From Polynucleobacter sp. (GTDB taxonomy: Bacteria > Pseudomonadota > Gammaproteobacteria > Burkholderiales > Burkholderiaceae): 64,000 bases of DNA. Positions 22,947 to 32,700 of the stretch are shown here, in pieces (positions within the stretch are counted from its first letter, which is position 1; each line of letters starts with the position of its first letter). Under the pieces are notes generated by a model. The model worked only from the letters and a program-made list of their open reading frames with translations. It made no database searches and had not been told where the DNA came from. The translations under genes and the position numbers were made by a program. The stretch covers positions 310,001 through 374,000 of the forward strand of contig NZ_JAUXZY010000004.1 in the NCBI RefSeq assembly GCF_030693775.1, in the 5' to 3' direction.

Positions 22947-24095
22947 TTAAGGAAGGCGACCGGTTGCAAAAACCCCGGATGGATCAAATGCCTTACGCAA
23001 TTGGGCTTGGACAGAAGTGAGTGCCGCACTATGGGCTTGATCGCTCAGCAAAGTGAAGCGCTGCGCTACACCATTGCTACCAACGCGAAAGCAGCTGGCG
23101 TGACCGCCGTGTTCAATTGCCTTTGCTTTCACTTTCGCTTGGGTATTTGCATCTGCTGGGCCATGCCACCAGCGTTGTTGGCCGTGCCATTCGAGAACGC
23201 GCTGCTGAGTGCCACTTGAGGCGAGCGTAGAAAAATCGATAGGTGGACATGCTGCAGGCAGGGCGAGGCGATACAGGGCATCATCAGCACCCAACCCATG
23301 AAAGCAATCCAATTTGTGTTCGCGTAGATCCCGCCAAAATGCAGCAGCAATGGCAGGGTCAAGTTCGGTTGCGCCTAGAGTGGATTTCATGAGGACGGTA
23401 GCGGACTGGACTGCGGCAACTGCGCCTGCAAGGCGAATGGTGAGCTCCCCATCGGCATTGGCATCACCTGAGCCGATCCAACTACTCGCCGACAAGGGCA
23501 GGGGTTGGCCTGCCCACTCATTCAATACCTTTAGTGCGCGCGCCTCAGAAATAAAGCAGCGCAAGGATGCGCTGCCAGCAGGCTTTGGTAAGACCTTGAC
23601 GGAGGCCTCGAGTATGAGGGCGAAGGTGCCTAAAGAGCCTGGCAACAAACGCGAGACGTCATAGCCGGCCACGTTTTTCATGACCTTACCGCCGAACGAT
23701 AAATCGTGTCCTTGCCCATCCATGAGGCGCGTACCCAATACATAGTCGCGCAAATTACCGGCGCTGATGCGTCCTGGGCCAGCAAGACCAGCGCCAATCG
23801 CACCACCAAATGTCGCTTGCGCTCCAAAGTGGGGAGGCTCAAATGCCAGCATCTGATTTTTTTCGGCGAGTGCTGCCTCAATGGTGGCCAATGCCGTTCC
23901 GGCACGCGCTGTAATGACGAGCTCTTCGGGTTGGTAGTCTACGATCCCATGAAACCCAGTAGTCAGTAAAGGGGTATAGGCATTGGGGTTGCCGTACCAG
24001 CTCTTTGAGCCACCCCCTTGAATTGATAGCGCCGTCTTTGATGCGGCTGCGGCTTTAATTTGATCTCGGAACTGCTGAATCTGCACATCGCTCAT
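22947..24095 (-). CDS. glcE: Glycolate oxidase FAD-binding subunit GlcE
   Basis: A 382-residue second flavoprotein subunit of glycolate oxidase. The PCMH-type FAD domain includes LSIQGGGSKSWYG (~23-35), PPHFGAQATFGGAIGAGLAGPGR and GKVMKNVAGYDVSRLLPGS. Its ATG overlaps the glcD stop by one base (TAATG), and 13 bases separate it from glcF. It has lower sequence constraint than GlcD, as usual for this subunit. Confidence 0.95.
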   Translation of the reverse strand: MSDVQIQQFRDQIKAAAASKTALSIQGGGSKSWYGNPNAYTPLLTTGFHGIVDYQPEELVITARAGTALATIEAALAEKNQMLAFEPPHFGAQATFGGAIGAGLAGPGRISAGNLRDYVLGTRLMDGQGHDLSFGGKVMKNVAGYDVSRLLPGSLGTFALILEASVKVLPKPAGSASLRCFISEARALKVLNEWAGQPLPLSASSWIGSGDANADGELTIRLAGAVAAVQSATVLMKSTLGATELDPAIAAAFWRDLREHKLDCFHGLGADDALYRLALPAACPPIDFSTLASSGTQQRVLEWHGQQRWWHGPADANTQAKVKAKAIEHGGHASCFRVGSNGVAQRFTLLSDQAHSAALTSVQAQLRKAFDPSGVFATGRLP

Positions 24096-25591
24096 TAAAA
24101 ACGCTCCAACTCAGGATGCGGTAACTTGCCACCGCTGATGCGCATGCGACCGTACTCGGCACAGCGGCTAAGACTGGGAATGGCTTTATCGGGGTTCAAC
24201 AATTGGGCTGGATCAAAAGCGCGTTTCACGCCCCAGAATAATTCCCGCTCATGCTCGCCAAATTGCACGCACATCGAATTGATCTTTTCGATACCAACAC
24301 CGTGCTCGCCGGTAATGGTCCCGCCGAGTTCAACGCACGCCTCTAATATGTCGGTGCCAAACTCTTCCGCACGGTGCCACTCGTCCATGTCGGCGCCATT
24401 AAATAAGATCAGCGGATGCATATTGCCATCGCCCGCATGAAATACATTTAAGCAGCCGAGCCGATATTTTTTTTCCATTTCTTGAATGCGGCGCAAGAGC
24501 GTAGCAATGTGACGCCGAGGAATCGTTCCATCCATGCAGTAGTAGTCGGCTGCAATGCGGCCCGCTGCTGGAAAGGCATTTTTACGACCGCTCCAGAACG
24601 TCAGGCGCTCACTTTCATTTTTTGAGATACGAATGCCGCTGGCGCCCGCTTTTTCTAAAACAGCAGTCATACGCCCAATTTCTTCTGCTACTTCTTCTGG
24701 CGTGCCGTCGGACTCACACAGCAAAATGGCAGCGGCGTCTAAGTCGTAGCCGGCGTGCACAAACTCTTCGACCGCCCGCGTTGTTGCCTTATCCATCATC
24801 TCAAGGCCGGCCGGAATAATGCCAGCGGCAATAATGGCGGCAACCGCATTGCCGCCTTTTTCGATGTCATCAAAGCTAGCCATAATGACTTGGGCTAATT
24901 TGGGTTTTGGTACGAGCTTGACAGTCACTTCTGTGACCGCCGCCAGCATGCCTTCGCTACCCATCACAATGGCGAGTAAATCAAGTCCCGGTGCATCAGG
25001 CGCTAGGCTACCAAATTCGACAATCTCGCCGCTCATTAAAACGCCACGAACACGCAACACATTGTGCAGCGTTAATCCGTACTTAAGGCAGTGAACGCCG
25101 CCGGAGTTTTCGTTGACGTTGCCGCCAATCGAGCAGGCAATTTGCGATGATGGATCGGGAGCGTAGTACAAGCCCAAATGGGCAACTGCCTCAGAAATCG
25201 CCAGATTGCGCACGCCCGGCTGCACAACCGCAGTGCGGGTAAATAGATTGATGTCCAGAATCTTTTTGAGTTTGGCAAGGGAAAGAACTAGGCCTTGGGC
25301 GATGGGCATCGCGCCGCCCGATAAGCCGGTACCAGCACCGCGGGGCACAACAGGCACATTCATGGCATGGCAGACCTGCAAAATACGCGACACTTGTGCT
25401 TCGTTTTCAGGCAGGGCAACTGCCAAAGGCATGCGCCGATAGGCCGCTAAACCATCACATTCATAGGGGATTGTGTCCTCTGGTTCCCACAAAAGGCCGT
25501 CTTCCGCCAAGATGGGCCGGAGCGCCGAGACTAATTTAGCCTGCAGAGCCTGAATTTCTAGGAGATCGGGTGGTGGGGCGACAGTATTCAT
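24095..25591 (-). CDS. glcD: Glycolate oxidase FAD-linked subunit GlcD
   Basis: A 498-residue catalytic flavoprotein oxidising glycolate (and D-lactate) to glyoxylate. The FAD site is PVVPRGAGTGLSGGAMP (~80-96), with QIACSIGGNVNENSGGVHCLKYG; the C-terminal FAD-oxidase domain has GCLNVFHAGDGNMHPLI and GGTITGEHGVG. First gene of the leftward glcDEF-yggS-proC run; 34 bases from the divergent adenosyltransferase gene. Glycolate use fits a freshwater or phytoplankton-associated lifestyle (inference). No glcC-type regulator is next to it. Confidence 0.96.
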   Translation of the reverse strand: MNTVAPPPDLLEIQALQAKLVSALRPILAEDGLLWEPEDTIPYECDGLAAYRRMPLAVALPENEAQVSRILQVCHAMNVPVVPRGAGTGLSGGAMPIAQGLVLSLAKLKKILDINLFTRTAVVQPGVRNLAISEAVAHLGLYYAPDPSSQIACSIGGNVNENSGGVHCLKYGLTLHNVLRVRGVLMSGEIVEFGSLAPDAPGLDLLAIVMGSEGMLAAVTEVTVKLVPKPKLAQVIMASFDDIEKGGNAVAAIIAAGIIPAGLEMMDKATTRAVEEFVHAGYDLDAAAILLCESDGTPEEVAEEIGRMTAVLEKAGASGIRISKNESERLTFWSGRKNAFPAAGRIAADYYCMDGTIPRRHIATLLRRIQEMEKKYRLGCLNVFHAGDGNMHPLILFNGADMDEWHRAEEFGTDILEACVELGGTITGEHGVGIEKINSMCVQFGEHERELFWGVKRAFDPAQLLNPDKAIPSLSRCAEYGRMRISGGKLPHPELERF

Positions 25592-25625
25592 CGCTCCATT
25601 TTAGCCATTTACCTATAATCAGTTG

Positions 25626-26192
25626 ATGGGAAATCGACTTTCAAAAATTGCAACACGAACCGGCGATGCCGGCATGACCGGATTGGGCGATGGCAGCCGA
25701 GTTGAAAAGGACCATTTGCGCATTTGCGCGATGGGGGACGTAGACGAACTCAACTCCGAAATCGGTGTTTTGATGACCGAAGCCATCCCGGAGGCCATTG
25801 CCACTGAGATGCAGGCACTCTTTTTGCGGGTGCAGCATGATTTGTTTGATTTGGGTGGGGAGTTGTGTATTCCGAATTACACCCTACTCAAAGAGGAGCA
25901 AGTGGCGCAGTTGGATGCGTGGCTCAAGCACTACAACGATACGCTGCCCCCGTTAACTGAATTTATTCTGCCTGGCGGTACACGTGCGGCTGCGCAAGCC
26001 CATGTCTGTAGAACGGTTTGTCGTCGCGCTGAGCGGTCTATCGTGAAGCTCGGTTGGCACGATACCTTGCATGACTCTCCGCGTCAGTACGTCAATCGCT
26101 TATCGGATTTGCTGTTTGTTTTGGCGCGGGTATTAAATCGCGCCGCCGGTGGTCAAGATATTCTCTGGAAGAATCAGAATAAATCCGATTGA
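25626..26192 (+). CDS. Cob(I)alamin adenosyltransferase, PduO type
   Basis: A 188-residue enzyme forming adenosylcobalamin from cob(I)alamin and ATP. N-terminal ATP loop TRTGDAGMTGLGDGSR; GDVDELNSEIGVL; FILPGGT; and CRTVCRRAERSIV with the conserved Arg residues. ATG at 25626 is chosen over a TTG one codon earlier. Isolated: no cobalamin synthesis gene lies nearby, so it may serve salvage of imported corrinoid. Convergent with aroG. Confidence 0.93.
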   Translation: MGNRLSKIATRTGDAGMTGLGDGSRVEKDHLRICAMGDVDELNSEIGVLMTEAIPEAIATEMQALFLRVQHDLFDLGGELCIPNYTLLKEEQVAQLDAWLKHYNDTLPPLTEFILPGGTRAAAQAHVCRTVCRRAERSIVKLGWHDTLHDSPRQYVNRLSDLLFVLARVLNRAAGGQDILWKNQNKSD

Positions 26193-26210
26193 TCCAGAGT
26201 TTTCCCTTTT

Positions 26211-27332
26211 TTATCCGCGCCGACGTTTCTTAACGGCTTGCGCCAAACGCTCTAAGACCTTCACTGAGTCGTCCCAATTAATGCAGGCATCGGTAATGCT
26301 CTTGCCGTATTCGAGGGCGCTGGCATCATCTTTGCCTGGGGTGAATTTTTGGGCGCCACCGTTGAGGTGACTTTCAATCATCACGCCAAAGATGTGGCGT
26401 GAGCCAGATTCAATTTGTTTTGCGATGTCATCGGCCACCGTAATTTGACGCTCATGTTGTTTGCTCGAGTTAGCGTGCGATAAATCAACCATGAGGCTGG
26501 CCGGTAACTTAGCTGCCTCGAGCTCCTGACATGCTGCGGTGACAAATTTTTCTTCGTAGTTTGGCTCTTTGCCGCCGCGCAGAATGACGTGGCAGTCTTT
26601 ATTGCCATTGGTTTCAACAATAGCAACTTGACCATTTTTGTGTACCGATAAGAAGTGATGCTCTCTACGCGCTGCCTGGATAGCGTCGGTAGCGATGCGG
26701 ATATTGCCATCCGTGCCATTTTTAAATCCAATCGGAGCCGACAAGCCAGAGGCAAGTTCGCGGTGCACTTGGCTCTCGGTGGTACGGGCGCCAATGGCTC
26801 CCCAAGAAATTAAATCAGCAATGTATTGCGGGGAAATCACATCTAAGAATTCGCTACCGGCAGGCATACCCATGCGATTGATTTCCATGAGTACTTGACG
26901 CGCAATTCGCAGACCTTCTTCGATGCGGAAACTCTCATCCAGATAGGGGTCATTGATTAAACCCTTCCAGCCAACCGTAGTGCGGGGTTTTTCAAAATAG
27001 ACCCGCATAACAATTTCCAGTTCACCCGAAAAACGCTTACGTTCAGCTAAGAGACGCTGGCAATACTCAAGTGCTGCTCGTGGATCATGAATGGAGCAGG
27101 GGCCGATGATGACTAAAAGTCGGTCATCTTTGCCGTGAATCAAATTACGAATCTTGCTGCGCGTTTGGCTGATTAATTTTTCAATCGCTGTTCCAGCAAT
27201 CGGAAAAAAACGAATCAGATGCTCTGGCGGTGGCAGTACCGTAATGTTGTGAATACGCTGGTCGTCGGTATCCGAGGTTTTATCCACGCTGGCATACCAG
27301 TTTTCGGGGGTGATGTTGGTTCGAGTGCTCAT
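26211..27332 (-). CDS. aroG: 3-deoxy-7-phosphoheptulonate synthase, class I
   Basis: A 373-residue enzyme that opens the shikimate pathway by condensing phosphoenolpyruvate and erythrose 4-phosphate. It has VIIGPCSIHDP (metal-binding Cys), MRVYFEKPRTTVGWKGLINDP, GARTTESQVHRELASGLS and DLSHANSSK. Length fits the AroF/G/H group. Which aromatic amino acid inhibits it cannot be told by eye. 18 bases after tldD, probably the last gene of the yhdP-nitrilase-tldD-aroG transcript. Confidence 0.96.
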   Translation of the reverse strand: MSTRTNITPENWYASVDKTSDTDDQRIHNITVLPPPEHLIRFFPIAGTAIEKLISQTRSKIRNLIHGKDDRLLVIIGPCSIHDPRAALEYCQRLLAERKRFSGELEIVMRVYFEKPRTTVGWKGLINDPYLDESFRIEEGLRIARQVLMEINRMGMPAGSEFLDVISPQYIADLISWGAIGARTTESQVHRELASGLSAPIGFKNGTDGNIRIATDAIQAARREHHFLSVHKNGQVAIVETNGNKDCHVILRGGKEPNYEEKFVTAACQELEAAKLPASLMVDLSHANSSKQHERQITVADDIAKQIESGSRHIFGVMIESHLNGGAQKFTPGKDDASALEYGKSITDACINWDDSVKVLERLAQAVKKRRRG

Positions 27333-27350
27333 ATCCGTATTTTAAGCTGA

Positions 27351-28835
27351 TTAGGCTGTGCCCCCTACCGTCATGCCATCGATCCGGAGGGTTGGCTGGC
27401 CAACGCCTACTGGCACGCTCTGGCCTTCCTTGCCGCAAACCCCAACCCCGCTGTCTAGCTTCAGGTCATTGCCGATCATCGAGACCTGTTTTAAGGACTC
27501 TGGACCGTTGCCAATAATGGTGGCGCCTTTCACGGGATATTGAATTTTGCCGTTTTCGACCCAGTAGGCTTCCGATGCAGAAAAGACAAATTTCCCGCTG
27601 GTAATGTCGACTTGCCCGCCGCCAAAGTTGACTGCATACAGACCGCGTTTGATGCTGGCGACGATTTCTTGGGGATCTTCTTTGCCAGCCAGCATGTAGG
27701 TATTAGTCATGCGTGGCATGGGTAAGGAAGCAAAACTCTCGCGCCGACCATTGCCGGTCTGGGGCATTTTCATCAGCCGAGCATTCAAGGTATCTTGAAT
27801 GTAGCCTTTCAGAATGCCATCCTCAATCAAGGTGGTGCATTGGGTTGGCGTGCCTTCGTCGTCGATATTCAAGGAGCCGCGTCGCCCGCTGAGGGTGCCA
27901 TCGTCGACCACCGTCACTCCCTTGGCGGCGACCCGTTGGCCGATGCGGCCTGCAAAAGCGGAGGATCCCTTGCGATTAAAGTCACCCTCCAGGCCATGAC
28001 CGATGGCTTCGTGGAGCAATACACCCGGCCATCCTGGGCCCATAACAACAGTCATCGGGCCGGCAGGAGCAGGGCGCGACTCTAAATTGAGGAGTGCGCT
28101 ATCCACCGCCTCATCTACCCAATGATTCACTAGGTCAGACGTGAAATAGCCGTAGTCATGGCGAGCGCCGCCACCAGCCGAACCAGATTCGCGACGCCCA
28201 TTTTGTTCGGCAATCACATGAACCGAAACACGAACGAGTGGCCTGATGTCGGCCGCCAGTAAGCCATTGGCACGCATCACGAGCACCACGTCAAATTCCC
28301 CAGCTAAGCTAGCCATCACTTGAATGATTCGGGGATCCCGCGCTTTGGCGCGCCGCTCAATTGCTTCCAGCAAAGCGATCTTCTCCGTTGGACCTAAAGA
28401 GTCCAGTGGATTTAAGCCGGAATACAGGGTATTGGCGACTGGCGTCGATGTAGTTCTCGCAAGAGCCTGCTTGCCGCCCGATGGACCAATGACGCGAGTT
28501 GCTTTAGCGGACTTGAGTAGGGCGGGTAGATTGATTTCATCCGAATACGCAAACGCAGTTTTGTCACCATAAATTGCGCGCACGCCAACGCCCTGGTCAA
28601 TGCTAAAGCTTCCCGACTTAACGATGCCTTCTTCTAGGCTCCAGCTTTCATTGCGTGTGTGTTGAAAATACACATCAGCATCATCTAGGCGATGAGCGTA
28701 CATGACCCCAAAGGTATCGTGCAAATCCGATTCGGTGAGACCGCTGGGCTCAAGCAATATTGACTTGGCGATTTGCAGTAAGTCGCCCTGTTGTTTGGGT
28801 TTGGTCCAATCAGTCGGCATGTGAACATCATTCAT
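27351..28835 (-). CDS. tldD: Metalloprotease TldD
   Basis: A 494-residue protein from the ATG at 28835; the frame reaches a TTG at 28853. The zinc site LLHEAIGHGLEGDFN (HExxxH, ~275) is intact, followed by the TldD-specific DDGTLSGRRGSLNIDDEGTPTQ. TldD works with TldE/PmbA in trimming short peptides such as microcin precursors or CcdA; pmbA is not in the window. It follows the nitrilase gene by 22 bases, as in many proteobacteria. Confidence 0.95.
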   Translation of the reverse strand: MNDVHMPTDWTKPKQQGDLLQIAKSILLEPSGLTESDLHDTFGVMYAHRLDDADVYFQHTRNESWSLEEGIVKSGSFSIDQGVGVRAIYGDKTAFAYSDEINLPALLKSAKATRVIGPSGGKQALARTTSTPVANTLYSGLNPLDSLGPTEKIALLEAIERRAKARDPRIIQVMASLAGEFDVVLVMRANGLLAADIRPLVRVSVHVIAEQNGRRESGSAGGGARHDYGYFTSDLVNHWVDEAVDSALLNLESRPAPAGPMTVVMGPGWPGVLLHEAIGHGLEGDFNRKGSSAFAGRIGQRVAAKGVTVVDDGTLSGRRGSLNIDDEGTPTQCTTLIEDGILKGYIQDTLNARLMKMPQTGNGRRESFASLPMPRMTNTYMLAGKEDPQEIVASIKRGLYAVNFGGGQVDITSGKFVFSASEAYWVENGKIQYPVKGATIIGNGPESLKQVSMIGNDLKLDSGVGVCGKEGQSVPVGVGQPTLRIDGMTVGGTA

Positions 28836-28857
28836 AAATGCAGTGTCTTTCAAAAAA

Positions 28858-29673
28858 TCACATTGTGCGGTGGTGTAGTGCAGGTAATTTAGAGCGTACC
28901 GCGTTTAACCGTTCTTTGCTCAGAAGACCGTGTACTAGGCCCTCACCTTGATCCAGAACGCTAACAACCTGGCCCCATGGGTCAATCAGCATCGTATTGC
29001 CCCAGGTGCGGCGCTGATTCTGATGAAGTCCCCCTTGGGCTGATGCCAAGACATAGCATTGGTTTTCAATTGCTCTAGCGCGCAATAAGATGTCCCAATG
29101 GTCTTTACCAGTGGTGTAAGTAAAGGCAGCTGGAATCAGGTGGCAATCCACCAATCCAATCGCACGATAGAGTTCAGGAAAGCGCAAGTCGTAACAGACG
29201 CTTAAGCCAAAGCGCCAATCCACTCCTGCAACCGAAATCGACACACTCCCGGGTTGATCTCCAGGCGCAATCGTTTCTGATTCTTGATAGCGCTCTTCGC
29301 TTGTCTGAAATCCGAACAAATGGATTTTGTCGTATCGTGCAATTTGCGCGCCATCTGGATTAAATACTAAGCTGGTGTTGAGCACCTTGTTTGGGTCGCT
29401 GCACTCCAGCGGAATAGTGCCGGCAACTAAAAAAACACCATATTGTTTTGCAAGACTGGACAAACGCTCTTGAATGGGGCCATAGCCCAGTTTTTCTCTG
29501 GCTCTAACCTTATCGGTATCGGCCAAACCCATCAAGCAAAAGTATTCTGGTAGCAGAACAAGCTTGGCACCAGTTGCAGCAGCCTCAGCCACCCAATGTG
29601 CTGCCCGATCGAGGTTTTCTGTAAGCAGTGGCGTAGACACCATCTGAATCGAGCAAACGCGCAGTTCGGACAT
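28858..29673 (-). CDS. Carbon-nitrogen hydrolase (Nit/omega-amidase-like)
   Basis: A 271-residue nitrilase-superfamily enzyme with the catalytic triad E43 (LLPEYF), K116 (YDKIHLFGF) and C160 (LSVCYDLRFPELYR). It resembles the Nit1/Nit2 branch, which includes deaminated-glutathione amidase and omega-amidase; the substrate is not provable here. It sits between yhdP and tldD, an order kept in many gamma- and betaproteobacteria, for which no joint function is established. Confidence 0.92.
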   Translation of the reverse strand: MSELRVCSIQMVSTPLLTENLDRAAHWVAEAAATGAKLVLLPEYFCLMGLADTDKVRAREKLGYGPIQERLSSLAKQYGVFLVAGTIPLECSDPNKVLNTSLVFNPDGAQIARYDKIHLFGFQTSEERYQESETIAPGDQPGSVSISVAGVDWRFGLSVCYDLRFPELYRAIGLVDCHLIPAAFTYTTGKDHWDILLRARAIENQCYVLASAQGGLHQNQRRTWGNTMLIDPWGQVVSVLDQGEGLVHGLLSKERLNAVRSKLPALHHRTM

Positions 29674-29721
29674 AGGTGAGATCAGTTAAAAGTGGGAATA
29701 CGTCAATCGTACTGCTTTACT

Positions 29722-32700
29722 TTAATTGGGGGTTGCGATTACGCCAGAACCAGAGAAAGACTCAATGGCACTTTGGCCGGTAGTAGGTGCAGGAGTGCTT
29801 GAGTTGGGCGCGCTTGGCTTGGCCTGTTCTTTGAGTAAGCCCTTCGTACGAATACCGTCGAGCACCTTGGGATCTAAGGGCTGCCCCTGCTGGTTGAGGG
29901 GGATGATTTCGGGATCTGTCCAGGAACCTTGCACTAAATAATCCGACTGCATTGCCTTATTGATTCGATTCGTTACCAGATATTGGCCAATTAAAGCGCC
30001 CAGTCCAGCAATCGGATTGATCGCAAACACCGCCAAAGCGCCGGAAGTTGCGTCAATACTGGGGAAAACCGTAATGCGTAAATCCTGGGTTTCTTTCGGG
30101 GCATCAATTAAACCCGCCATGGCAACGCGGGCCTGATCAAGTTGCATTAAAAAGTTATCAGTTTTGGCAATGCCGCTGTTGACTGCAAAATCACCGGTAA
30201 TCGTTTTAAAGGCAGTGCCTTGCGATACCACCGTTCCAAGGCTACCTTGCAAATCCAGCGTAGCAAAGCGTAAGAGACTTTGCAGGCTAAGTACACTAAA
30301 TAATTTAGCGGCAGTGGTATCTACCTTTAGGAGGCGACCTTTTTCAAGCGCAACATTGATCTTGCCATCTAGCGTTTCAAGTTGAGGCTGGAATGCTGAG
30401 CCATGCCATGCTAGTTTTCCGCTAATCTTGCCATCCCCGCCTTCAATTGAGTTGGGGTTGCCCCAGCGGGCAGCAATGGGGCCTAGATCCGCAATCGCCA
30501 TCGTGACATCAATCTCAGTCCGCTCTTTTTGGGCGCCATCGCTGCCGCACCAAACCCCACTAATGACAGTAGTGTCTTGCGGATTACTCACTTGCAGATT
30601 GTTAATCATCAATGCGGTGGGCGAGCGAGTCGCTTTTAGGCTTACCTTTCCAAGGGACTTGTCACCGTATTGAAAGTCATCGACGGCAAGATTGATGTTG
30701 GGCAACTCTCCTACCGATACTTGGGCTGGCGCTTGTTGCTTGGTCGCTGAATTAGTGGTGGCGACAGACCCGATGGTATCCGGAATATGCAGGGCGCTTA
30801 GCTTGCCGCTAAGTTGCCCCGCAATATCCATTTTTTTCTTGGCTTGCCACTGAATTTGCCCTGCTACCTGTGGGGATGTAATTTGCAATTGCAGTTGCGC
30901 GTCTTTTTGATTTGCGCTGAGTTGAAGATCAGACCAGTGGCGATTGAGTAGCGTCAGTTTTTTTACTTGAGCAGTGATTTCTACTGGCACATTCGCTTCG
31001 GCGTACTTTGCTGAGCTGGACTCGCCCTCTTTTTTTCTTGCCGTATCAATTGCTACTGTTGGTTTTAGAAATGCATACCAGGCATCGAGATCAAGCTCAT
31101 TGGTATTGATCCCAAAAGTGATGCCATTTTGAGGCAAGGTGGCTGGCTGACCAATGCCGTAGGCTTGCCTTACTGGGCTTCCAGTAGCAGAGCTGCCTTG
31201 CATAAAAATACGCTCACCAATTTGGCCGGACCAACTCAGTATGTTGCCCCCACTTTTTTGATCTGGGTTGCTTTTTAAATTCAGGCGAGCAGAGAGTGGG
31301 GTATTGATTGCCTTGTTGAAAGGCTCTGGGGCATTTAAGCCAAATGCATTGAGATTAAAGCGGATATTGCTATCGATAGTGGATTTGTCTATACGGACTT
31401 GACCGTCATAATTAATCTTGCCCGCCATTGCGTTTAAGACAGGAGCAAAGGTCAAATCGCTTTTATCTGCCAGGTGCTTTTTGAGTTCATTCGTATTAAT
31501 ACCACCAGCGACTGTCAGCACTTTTTCCGATCCCCCAGATGACTGGCTAGTCACCTGGAGACTACCGCCCAAAACGTCGGCGCGAATTGTTTCTGGCATC
31601 GGAAAGTCATCGCGTATTCGTAAGCTACCTTTGGTATTGAGCAGTGGCGGAAAGTCAGACCACTGTATTTGATTGCCCAATAATGTTAAGCGAATATCGA
31701 TATCAGGATCTTTTGATCCCGATAGTGGGATTGCTAAATCGACGCTTAAATCCGCAGGGCCGCTGACATTTAGCAATTGTGCAACCGAGGGGCGCTTCTG
31801 CAACATGGGCGTAGGTTTGATGTAGTCCAGTAACTCCTTCAAATCACCGCTAGCAGAGCCCTTTACTCTAACCTCTGAATTGTTGGCCGTGACATCATTG
31901 ATTGTGGCTTGAACCGATTGCAAAAGAGCGTTTTGGTAGTTCGCCGTATCGACTTGCACTTTCAGCGCTGCCTCTTTCATTATTACTGCACCGCTGAGAT
32001 TAGTAAAAGCGGGCCAGATACCCTGGCTGGCAGGAAGGGTTGGTACTGGACTGAAGGTGGTGTTTTTGATCGGTAGATTGAGCGTGAATTCCCCGGGGTA
32101 TTGCGCGGAGTAGGGAATTTGATTGGGGTCTCCTTTAATAAAGAGACTGCCTTTTTGTACTTCACCGCCAGCAAATGCCTTGCTCAGGTAGGTTCGCGCA
32201 TCGCGATCCATTTCGACTGGAAGATAGCGATGCACTTGCGTCAACGTGGCGCGCTCAAATTGCATATTCAGGGTCAGTGAATCCGTTTGTTTGGGGTCGC
32301 CAAAGAGGTAGTTGGCGGATAGCGATGCACTGACATCCGGGTTGCTAAATGCAACATCCTTTCCGCTGATTTGCCATTGCCCCTTTATCTTTTGCCATTC
32401 AATCCGACCTTTTGCGGTCTCGAGTTTGAGTTTTGGATCCGCTAAAAATCCGCTGATATCAAGCTCAAGATTAGGGGAGTTCAATATCAGGCTACCTTGC
32501 TTTTCGTTGGTCTCCAGTCGGCCCGTTAAGTTGCTTACGCTCGGTAACACATTGCGGGGCCCTAGGAAGCGAAATTGACTTAAATCCGCTTTGATCGACA
32601 AGGCCAAATTGGCATTGGGTAACCAGGTTTTGGGTAGAGGTAGGACTGAAGTTTTTTCTGACCACTGGATATCGACGTTCTCCAGAAGTCCGCTTGCCTT

